DNA of 64,000 bases from Zanthoxylum bungeanum (lineage: Eukaryota > Streptophyta > Magnoliopsida > Sapindales > Rutaceae). Below the pieces are notes generated by a model, which worked only from the letters and a program-made list of their open reading frames with translations, did not search any database and was not told the origin of the DNA. Below, one piece after another: positions 34,211-43,094 of the stretch. Position numbers and translations under genes: made by a program. The stretch is from contig SKCR01021386.1 in the NCBI GenBank assembly GCA_019454045.1, forward strand, positions 124,001 to 188,000, in the 5' to 3' direction. Position 1 is the first letter of the stretch; each line of letters opens with the position of its first letter.

Positions 34211-36293
34211 TGATGAGCGGAAAATATATCAATATTTACCGCCCCTTTTACTTAATATTTTGTTTAGTTTCTCGGGTTTGATGAACGTTTTGATATGTTT
34301 TATTTTATTTTGCAGATAAAATAATATCGGGACTCAATGAAATCATTTAGGATGAAATATGGGTCAAATAAGGGCAATTATTGGACTTGATATATTAATT
34401 TTGGAGATTGGAAACTTGAAAGAGCGTTTTGACGAAGTGCAGTTTTGGAAATTCCAGTTTTGCGCATCTGTCGTAGTTTGGGCATAACTTTTTACTCAGA
34501 TATCGGATTGAGCTGATTCAAGTGCCAGATTAAAGACGACTCAAAGATCTACAACTTTGAAAGAGAACATATTTTCGAATTCTGATGATTTCATGACCGA
34601 AATGGATGAACCATCCAGAAGTGTGTGGAGTGTAATTATTAAAAGTCATTATCAATCATTTTCAAAGCAAAATATTAATTAATTAATAATTAATAAAAAT
34701 TATCAAATCAACACCAAACAAGATAAGCAATTAGTGGAGCAATTATGGATTTGGTGGAGTAATTAGTGGAGAAATTAATAATGGATTTGGTGGAGAAATT
34801 GATTGATGATTTGATGGTGGCAAAATTTTGCCTATAAATACCAAGCCATTTCATTTGTAAAATTCATACTTTCTTCTTTGAAATTCTTAATGAATAAATA
34901 AGAAGATTGTATCTAGTTTGTTTATTTTTAGTTTTCAGTAATTAATTTTCAGTTTCGCACTTTCTTTTCTTTAATTTTCAGTTTTTACTTTCCGCAATTT
35001 ACTTTTACGCACAGTACTTTTCTTTCTTTAATTTTTAGTTTTTATTTTTTTTCAGTAATGAGGAGGTAATTCCCCAGCTAAGGTGAAAGGTAATTCTTTT
35101 ACTGTTACTATTTAGATTAATCTCCCTTAAAAATAATATATTCACTATTTAAAATACTGATTAATAAAGGATACCGCTATATTGGTCGGTTGGCAATTCA
35201 ATTTAATCTGGTTTAAACCTGACTAATCAAGGATACCGCCAGATTGGTCGGTTGGTAAATTTATTTTGGTACCGCCTTTATGGCTGGATTATGGACAAAT
35301 ATTACCGCCTATATGGCTGGTTGGACTTAATTTGACTTAATCAGGATACCGCCAGATTGGTCGGTTGGTAAAATAATATCACAAGTTTATATATTATTTT
35401 ATGGGAGATATCTAAATTAGTAGTAGTAAAAGTAATTCCTTTTACCTTAGCATTTTATTTTATTTTACTTTTCAGTTTTACTTTATGTCTTTTACTTTTC
35501 AGTATTTTTACTTTATGTCTTTTACTTTTAAGTTGTTACTAGCCCTAGTTATGTGTTAGTTATCTGGGGTTGTGATGAATTCTAATATCACCGGTTTATA
35601 AGGGGTTATTTTATAGTTTGGGTAATTTAAAGGTTTACTTATTAAGTCTTAAGCTTAATGCTTCTTGTTGTCTGATCACCAATAAGATTGATGTGGTAAA
35701 TCTAAAATGAACTAGACATAGGGATTTTAGGTTTCAGCCTTAGACTTAATAACCCACGATCTTCCTTGAGGATAGATAACCCTTTAATAGATTTCCTTAC
35801 AGGATAGGAATATACCTGTCGGGCGGGGGTAGCCATAATTGGAACTTAAACTTAATGAATCCAGATAATTTGGTTGACATAGACATATGGTTCAATTGGG
35901 TTAAACTGGGTATTTGCGTCTGACCATCGACAGAGGCTTTTGCATAATTTAGTGTTCCAGGTTAGTAAACTAATTTATTACACAAACATAAAATAATCAC
36001 TTCATCTTTTAAATGATATTAGAATGATTCACGACCCTAGATCTTTGTGTCTTTTGTTATTTTCCTTAGTATTTTCTTTTGTCTTTTTATTTATTTATTT
36101 ATTTATTTATTTTGTAAAACCACTTTCAACCAATCAAACAATCATTATCTTCTTCATTTAATTAGATATCTGTAAATAAATAGATTCAATAATTAATAAC
36201 AATAGTAGGAATTAAGTCCTCGTGGGATCGATATTTTTATACTACTTGAACGATACGTGCGCTTGCGTTATACGTGTGTGTTTACGCCGGTCA
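34211..36293 (+). repeat. 5' LTR of the LOG-carrying element
   Basis: 2083 bp. TATA box CCTATAAATA at 34831-34840, AATAAA near 34893. At 35165-35370 a 25-bp motif (GGATACCGCCAGATTGGTCG and variants) is repeated about five times. A (TTTA)n microsatellite lies near 36084-36112. Confidence 0.93.
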
Positions 36294-36298
36294 AGTTT

Positions 36299-36317
36299 TT
36301 GGCGCCGTTGCCGGGGA
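36299..36317 (+). promoter_or_regulatory. Primer-binding site of the nested LTR element
   Basis: TTGGCGCCGTTGCCGGGGA starts five bases after the LTR. It fits the 3' end of tRNA-Asp, the primer used by Athila/Tat-like Ty3 elements. Known for the family; the tRNA match was not computed. Confidence 0.75.
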
Positions 36318-36423
36318 CTTATATTTCTTGAGTTATTAATTTTGAAGCTATCTAATTTACCTGTATCTAATTTTCTTTATCTGTAATTTTTATTTCTTTC
36401 TTTTATTTTCAGGTGGTTAAACA

Positions 36424-37552
36424 ATGGAACACTATTGGGAGATTGAAGATCAAGAGCTTTACAAGAAGATACACCCCAAATCTGGGAGCAACAGTCCGAT
36501 TTTCTGAGGCCTGTTGTCCAGCCCAACAATTATCACTGGATGCCAGAACCATCATACTTTCCATCTTATCCACCATCCACCTACTATCCTCAACAAAAAC
36601 CAGAACCATCAGAGGAAGAACAATTGATTAATATGCTCAAAAATTTTTCCAAGAAACGAGACGAAAAGTTGGATACAATGCTTGAAACAAGCCTGAAGCA
36701 ACTTGAAAGTATTCAGAGACAATCAGAATTCATTCAGAGGATGACAGATCAAATGAGACAATTAACAGAAAACCAGAACTACATACCTCAAGAACCAGTT
36801 TCAGATGACACTGATGAAGCCTACAAGTACCAGAAATCCACAGAGACACTTCAACAAAGGAGGAGGCTGAGCAGTATCAACAACCAGAGGTATCAGTTCA
36901 GGAACCCGAACCGGTAAAGTCTCAATTTGACTTTTATTATTCAGATTCTGACGAGGATGAGGCTGATCTATTTGTACCAACTGCACCAACAACGGAAGAT
37001 CAAACTTTCAATCCTCAAAATGAAGATCTTGGAGAATGCTTTACCATGATGTTTGAAGAAGATCTATCTGAACCATCCATTCCAGTCGTATCAGAGGATG
37101 AAAACCTAATGTCAGAAACATCTTTGCATCATCTGGTTGACAATTTTGAAGCATGTATTTCACAGATGACAGATGAAGAGCTGAATACAAAAATTTTACA
37201 ATTCATCTGTGAAGAAAATGTGGAGCAAGAAACAGAGCAAATGAAGGAGCAAATGTCTGACCTTAATAAAGATCCAGAGCATTCAGGAAAAACATCGCTG
37301 TTTTGGGGAGTACAAACCAAAGACATCACCCAGAAGCTTGACAGAATGAAATTTCCATTCCAAGTCAAGCATCATACGAGACCTCCTGATTTTCTTTCTT
37401 TCTTTGCAGGAACCACTGGAGTAACAAGAATCAAAAAGGTGACACGAGCACTGAATGAGACAAAACTCTTTTTGCCACTTTACCGTTGGAAGAGACCCTT
37501 CAAAAGCAACGCTCACGGGATTATCTTTATCGGACATCCAAAACGACACTGA
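36424..37552 (+). pseudogene. Gag-like acidic/coiled-coil region of the nested element (frameshifted)
   Basis: Opens with MEHYWEIEDQELYKKIHP at 36424, then changes frame near 36480 and again near 36850. Open pieces are 36540-36917 (PSYPPSTYYPQQKPEPSEEE, then KLDTMLETSLKQLESIQRQ, a likely coiled coil) and 37046-37552 (strongly acidic, Asp/Glu/Ser-rich, ending FIGHPKRH). Position directly after the primer site suggests a gag or gag-derived protein, but no capsid or zinc-knuckle motif is visible. A firm family cannot be given. Confidence 0.55.
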
Positions 37553-38023
37553 AATCTCCTTAACAGATGGATTTCAGTCACGTCTGGCTGAAGACGAAAA
37601 ATTTAGCGCTAGCAGAGAGGCAACCCATGCAATTTGTTTTAATTTCTGTTTTCATATTTTGTGTATACATGTTGTAGACTTTTTATTTTGTGTGTTATTT
37701 TTGTAGGGAAAGGCATAAACGAAGCATTTTAAGACAGAAGGAATTGTGTTTGGCAATCAAAAATGAGAAACAATTCATTTGCGATGGCTGAGTAAGGAAT
37801 GAAATCTTGAGACACATCCTAATGAATTTATACTACGCGAGTGGCGTATTGCGTACACAATTCCGTTGCCTTAATTATTGCTTTGATTTGCTTTTCTTTT
37901 GTACTTATCTTTATTTTCACCGATAAGATCTAAACTTTTTGACTTTTCACGATTAATTTTAACGTTCATCTAATATTGTCATTTGGCAGATACTAGTGCA
38001 ATTATTACTCACCCATTTTCAGG

Positions 38024-38092
38024 TTCTATAAATTCAGCTCGTCATTTCTCTCTTCGACACATCCAAATACACATCCAAATAAGAGAGAGAAA
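38024..38092 (+). promoter_or_regulatory. Putative TATA box and CT-rich leader in front of the LOG gene
   Basis: TTCTATAAATTC at 38024-38035 lies about 60 bp before the ATG, followed by a CT-rich stretch (CATTTCTCTCTTCGAC) and a duplicated ACATCCAAATA. This looks like a normal plant core promoter and short leader, which an mRNA-derived copy would not be expected to have. Function is inferred only. Confidence 0.45.
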
Positions 38093-38745
38093 ATGGAAGC
38101 GACTTCACAGCAGCGAATCAAGCGAATTTGTGTTTTCTGTGGATCCAATTCTGGTAATAAACCAGAATTCATCGAGGCTGCGAAGGAATTGGGGCGAGTC
38201 ATAGCGAAGCGAAATATGCACCTAGTATATAGCGGTGGCAATCTTGGATTGATGGGAAGTATTTCAAAAGCTGTTCAGGATGGTGGCGGTCATGTTTTGG
38301 GAATCATTCCAAAACCCTTGGCGGACGAACACTTAATCGGACAAACAAATGGAGATGAACGCATCGTATCTGGAATGCCCGAACAAATTCATGAAATGAT
38401 CAATACTGCAGATGCGTTTATTGCGTTACCAGGAGGGCTTGGGACGTTTGAGGAAATGTTTACAGTAGCATCATGGGCGCACTTAAATATTCATCGGAAG
38501 CCCATTGGGTTACTTAACATTGAGCATTTCTTCGATTTTTGTTTGTATTTCTTGCAGAAGCCAAAAGACATGAGTTCGTCACGAAATCAGTACATGATAT
38601 CTTCCTGACTGCGACAAAGGCCGAAGAATTAATTGACCAAATCATAGCCTTTGAATCAAAACTCGATCCCATTCTCTCCAAGTTGGACTGGACAGACAAC
38701 GATCGTGGTAAGAAGCGTAAACTGGACATAGATCTTAATCGGTAG
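38093..38745 (+). pseudogene. LOG: LOG family protein (cytokinin riboside 5'-monophosphate phosphoribohydrolase) inside the LTR element
   Basis: LOG enzymes release active cytokinin bases from their nucleotides in the cytosol. The ORF opens MEATSQQRIKRICVFCGSNS, has the nucleotide-binding block YSGGNLGLMGSI (usual YGGGxxGLMG) and the hallmark FIALPGGLGTFEEMF (usual PGGxGTxxE), then HRKPIGLLN. It is intronless, whereas plant LOG genes have several introns. A one-base frameshift in the T-run at about 38534-38539 moves the last third (AEAKRHEFVTKSVHDIFLTA...) to another frame, which ends at 38745; in the first frame translation stops at 38608. Total length, about 217 codons ignoring the shift, fits LOG. 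It diverges from classic LOGs after the glycine-rich block and ends in a KKRK cluster followed by LDIDLN. Whether the frameshift is real, and whether other copies are intact, is unknown. Confidence 0.82.
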
Positions 38746-38779
38746 ATTTCAGCTAACCAGGTACGACCTTCTTAACTCT

Positions 38780-39282
38780 CCTATTACTGTTTAAGACATT
38801 GGGGACAATGTCTCATTTAGGTTTGGGGGAGGAAATTAGTTGATTAGTACCTTGTTTTTAGTTTGTATGTTGTTTTTATTTTTAGTCCAAAATTTTTCGA
38901 AAAATACAAAAAAATTGAAAAATTTTCAAAAATTAAAAAAAAAAAATTTTGCGTTTTTGTGTTTTTATTTTGACTAAAAAAGTGAAATTGGTAAGAGATA
39001 GCCGAGTAAGGAGTTTCCATTCCTGAGACGTATCTCAAGCCTATTTCGAAACAAGTTAATTTTTGTTTATTTCATTTTGAATTATTTAGTTTGTGAATTC
39101 TCCATAAAACGGACTAAAATGAATCTTCATATGCTCAGTTGACAATATTATCAACATTATAGTAACATACGGACATGAGCTAAAATTAAAAGTTTGTAAT
39201 ATTCAGTGCTCTAGTTTAATTGGAGGAAGCATCTCAAAAAGCAGTGGAGTAAAAAAAAAAAAAAAAAAAAAAAAAACGTCTG
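38780..39282 (+). other. 3' non-coding region with Athila-type conserved block
   Basis: GACATTGGGGACAATGTC (about 38795-38812) is an inverted repeat and is followed by AGGTTTGGGGGAGGA (from 38820), a polypurine-tract-like motif. This combination is common in Athila/Tat 3' regions and suggests an internal tract. A-rich sequence fills 38890-38950, and a run of about 27 A's lies at 39250-39276. Confidence 0.6.
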
Positions 39283-39510
39283 AGATCCGGGTTACTAAGT
39301 CTGTAAGGGTGTTTTAACACCTAGTGCCCTAAAACCAACTGGTTTGGGAGTCACTGACCCAAAGCTCGCTACATGGATCAAAGATGCTGCAAAAATATAT
39401 ATATCTAAAGTCTGGGTAATTAAGTCCGTAGGGTGGTCTTAAACACCTGGTGCCCTAAAGCCAACTGGTTTGGGAGCCACCGACCCAAAGCTCGCTACAT
39501 AGACAGAAAT
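39283..39510 (+). repeat. Two imperfect direct repeats of about 105 bp
   Basis: Units at about 39283-39385 and 39408-39505 share GTGCCCTAAA, CCAACTGGTTTGGGAG and GACCCAAAGCTCGCTACAT. Similar motifs recur in 3' regions of Athila-like elements; function unknown. Confidence 0.8.
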
Positions 39511-40067
39511 ATGATATATAAATAAAATAGAGAAAAAAAAGAAGAAAAAATCAGAAAAATCAAAAAAAAAAATTTACTCCATTACTATAAAAAGGTGTGA
39601 AATCTGATAGAACCTTAGGACAAAAATATTACTCTCTTACCAACTGCACTTATGACTGTTGTGGGCAAAAATGAGTTGATTAATATTTTGTTGGCTGTGT
39701 ATATGGAGAATGGTAAAAATAATCGGAGAATTTACTTATTCGGTAATTTAGAATAAAACAAAACAACTAGTAACTTGGAGTAGAAGTTTCACCTGATTAG
39801 TCACTAACATCTTTATTCTCTTTTCGCTTGTCTTTTTCTTTTGTGTGCATTAGTTTTATTATCTTTTTACTTCTGTAAAACGTTTGTGGGTATCGTTGCT
39901 GTAAACCCTCACGAGACTACAACTTATCCACTAGGGACACCTAGGGGTTTAAAGGCTTGTTGCATATGCTAAATGCAACCGTGATCCCTACGAAAGTGGC
40001 TTAGTTTAATTTTAATTTTATTTTGTTGTTTTGCTCGAGGACTAGCAAAATGTTAGGTTTGGGGGTG

Positions 40068-42149
40068 TGATGAGCGGAAAATATATCAATATTTACCGCC
40101 CCTTTTACTTAATATTTTGTTTAGTTTCTCGGGTTTGATGAACGTTTTGATATGTTTTATTTTATTTTGCAGATAAAATAATATCGGGACTCAATGAAAT
40201 CATTTAGGATGAAATATGGGTCAAATAAGGGCAATTATTGGACTTGATATTTTAATTTTGGAGATTGGAAACTTGAAAGAGCGTTTTGACGAAGTGCAGT
40301 TTTGGAAATTCCAGTTTTGCGCATCTGTCGTAGTTTGGGCATAACTTTTTACTCAGATATCGGATTGAGCTGATTCAAGTGCCAGATTAAAGACGACTCA
40401 AAGATCTACAACTTTGAAAGAGAACATATTTTCGAATTCTGATGATTTCATGACCGAAATGGATGAACCATCCAGAAGTGTGTGGAGTGTAATTATTAAA
40501 AGTCATTATCAATCATTTTCAAAGCAAAATATTAATTAATTAATAATTAATAAAAATTATCAAATCAACACCAAACAAGATAAGCAATTAGTGGAGCAAT
40601 ATGGATTTGGTGGAGTAATTAGTGGAGAAATTAATAATGGATTTGGTGGAGAATTGATTGATGATTTGATGGTGGCAAAATTTTGCCTATAAATACCAAG
40701 CCATTTCATTTGTAAAATTCATACTTTCTTCTTTGAAATTCTTAATGAATAAATAAGAAGATTGTATCTAGTTTGTTTATTTTTAGTTTTCAGTAATTAA
40801 TTTTCAGTTTCGCACTTTCTTTTCTTTAATTTTCAGTTTTTACTTTCCGCAATTTACTTTTACGCACAGTACTTTTCTTTCTTTAATTTTTAGTTTTTAT
40901 TTTTTTTCAGTAATGAGGAGGTAATTTCCCCAGCTAAGGTGAAAGGTAATTCTTTTACTGTTACTATTTAGATTAATCTCCCTTAAAAATAATATATTCA
41001 CTATTTAAAATACTGATTAATAAAGGATACCGCTATATTGGTCGGTTGGCAATTCAATTTAATCTGGTTTAAACCTGACTAATCAAGGATACCGCCAGAT
41101 TGGTCGGTTGGTAAATTTATTTTGGTACCGCCACCCTATGGCTGGATTATGGACAAATATTACCGCCTATATGGCTGGTTGGACTTAATTTGACTTAATC
41201 AGGATACCGCCAGATTGGTCGGTTGGTAAAATAATATCACAAGTTTATATATTATTTTATGGGAGATATCTAAATTAGTAGTAGTAAAAGTAATTCCTTT
41301 TACCTTAGCATTTTATTTTATTTTACTTTTCAGTTTTACTTTATGTCTTTTACTTTTCAGTATTTTTACTTTATGTCTTTTACTTTTAAGTTGTTACTAG
41401 CCCTAGTTATGTGTTAGTTATCTGGGGTTGTGATGAATTCTAATATCACCGGTTTATAAGGGGTTTTTTATAGTTTGGGTAATTTAAAGGTTTACTTATT
41501 AAGTCTTAAGCTTAATGCTTCTTGTTGTCTGATCACCAATAAGATTGATGTGGTAAATCTAAAATGAACTAGACATAGGGATTTTAGGTTTCAGCCTTAG
41601 ACTTAATAACCCACGATCTTCCTTGAGGATAGATAACCCTTTAATAGATTTCCTTACAGGATAGGAATATACCTGTCGGGCGGGGGTAGCCATAATTGGA
41701 ACTTAAACTTAATGAATCCAGATAATTTGGTTGACATAGACTATGGTTCAATTGGGTTAAACTGGGTATTTGCGTCTGACCATCGACAGAGGCTTTTGCA
41801 TAATTTAGTGTTCCAGGTTAGTAAACTAATTTATTACACAAACATAAAATAATCACTTCATCTTTTAAATGATATTAGAATGATTCACGACCCTAGATCT
41901 TTGTGTCTTTTGTTATTTTCCTTAGTATTTTCTTTTGTCTTTTTATTTATTTATTTATTTATTTATTTTGTAAAACCACTTTCAACCAATCAAACAATCA
42001 TTATCTTCTTCATTTAATTAGATATCTGTAAATAAATAGATTCAATAATTAATAACAATAGTAGGAATTAAGTCCTCGTGGGATCGATATTTTTATACTA
42101 CTTGAACGATACGTGCGCTTGCGTTATACGTGTGTGTTTACGCCGGTCA
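40068..42149 (+). repeat. 3' LTR of the LOG-carrying element
   Basis: 2082 bp, almost identical to the 5' LTR. It is preceded by the polypurine tract AGGTTTGGGGGTG (40055-40067) and followed by the TSD GCAAC. Confidence 0.93.
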
Positions 42150-42320
42150 GCAACCTGCTCCATCAGAGCTACATGATCATCCGCAAATCTGGATGACAAC
42201 AGATAGCCAGAAACCAATGAATCTCCAGTATGAAGATCTGAGCGAGGCCGGATTCCATCATCCAGATACTCAGGATCAGAATACATTCTGCTTATTGACG
42301 AAGAGGAGCCAGAAAAGCTT
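42150..42320 (+). pseudogene. Continuation of the copia integrase-RT linker (copy A)
   Basis: Resumes the copia reading interrupted at 34210. It matches 43366-43540 (copy B) through AATACATTCTGCTTA(T/C)TGACGA and then ends abruptly near 42320. Confidence 0.8.
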
Positions 42321-42329
42321 TAAGAGTGA

Positions 42330-42332
<3 letters not shown>

Positions 42333-42372
<40 letters not shown>
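42333..42372. repeat. (TA)n microsatellite
   Basis: About 20 TA dinucleotides at the broken end of linker copy A. AT-rich filler with no recognisable origin continues to 42578. Confidence 0.9.
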
Positions 42373-42376
<4 letters not shown>

Positions 42377-42578
42377 TATATGCACAAAGCTATGTCGTGG
42401 GCTTACGAAATTATCACTCACTCGCATAGCCTCTCTGCATCAAAGAACCATGTGTTTAATTATTGCACCATCGAAATGTGCAATAATTTTATATTTAAAA
42501 AACATATTAATTATGTGGGTGAATTTCATATGTATAAAAAATATTAAAAATTAAAATTCTCTATTTACATGGTCAGTG

Positions 42579-42991
42579 TGTGAGAACTAGCAAGCACTTG
42601 CATGAGTCATGCATGGTGCCCTTCATTTGAAGCCAATTGAATCCATTTGCCACAAGAAGATTCCAGCTGCCTTGCATGGACCAGTTATTGTCATGAAGAA
42701 GCAAACATGCAACTTTTGGTGGAGTTGAAATTTTTGGAGAAACAATCAACAAAACTTTCGGTGATGATGGCTTTGAGTTGGCAAAAACGTGTGGTACTGT
42801 AGCACACGTTTTTTCCCTATAAAAGGAACTCCAAATCATTTGTAAATGCATCCCAAAGTTGTGTAATTGAGAGAGTGTTGAGTGAGGTTTTGTTTTGTAA
42901 GTTTAAACATTTGTATTCTGTTCTTGTAAGTAATAGAAATGTTTCAATTTTTTCCTCAAATACACTCTAGAGTGATCAGTGAATCACAACA
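42579..42991 (+). repeat. Solo LTR of a related copia subfamily
   Basis: Begins TGTGAGAACT and ends GTGAATCACAACA like the outer copia LTRs. It keeps the same layout (TATA box CTATAAAAGG near 42818, AATACACTCTAGAGTGATCA near the end) but differs strongly in its first half, so it is not the partner of either outer LTR. No 5-bp TSD was found. Confidence 0.78.
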
Positions 42992-43031
42992 CATTAAAGG
43001 TGCTTCTGACCAGGAACTTTATTTCTATGAA

Positions 43032-43093
43032 GATGCATGAAGTAGTCCTTAAATAAAGATATACAACTTCATTTAAGGACTGCTTCATGCATC
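43032..43093. repeat. Inverted repeat at the copia junction
   Basis: The 23-bp arms 43032-43054 and 43071-43093 match at 22 of 23 positions around a 16-bp loop. The right arm corresponds to native copia sequence (compare 33928-33952); the left arm is an inverted copy, as in repair- or template-switch-derived filler. Confidence 0.8.
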
Positions 43094-43094
43094 A

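Larger units (their letters stand above)
34211..42149 (+). mobile_element. Young non-autonomous Athila/Tat-like LTR element carrying a LOG gene
   Basis: LTRs of 2083 and 2082 bp (TGATGAGCGG...CGCCGGTCA) enclose 3.8 kb. The TSD GCAAC is at 34206-34210 and 42150-42154. The primer site TTGGCGCCGTTGCCGGGG (from 36299) matches that of Athila/Tat Ty3 elements, and the 3' end GCAAAATGTTAGGTTTGGGGGTG (two parts of that lineage's tract) precedes the 3' LTR. The interior has a broken gag-like region, an intronless LOG-type gene and repeats, but no protease, RT or integrase. By eye the LTRs differ at about seven places in 2.08 kb. The uninterrupted copy of the host site at 43359-43372 confirms the insertion point. 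Confidence 0.93.

Noticed and set aside
37785..39040. Direct repeat (GAGTAAGGA...GAGAC) flanking the LOG gene as a capture scar
   Set aside because: The two copies (about 37790 and 39003) match only loosely and could be chance.
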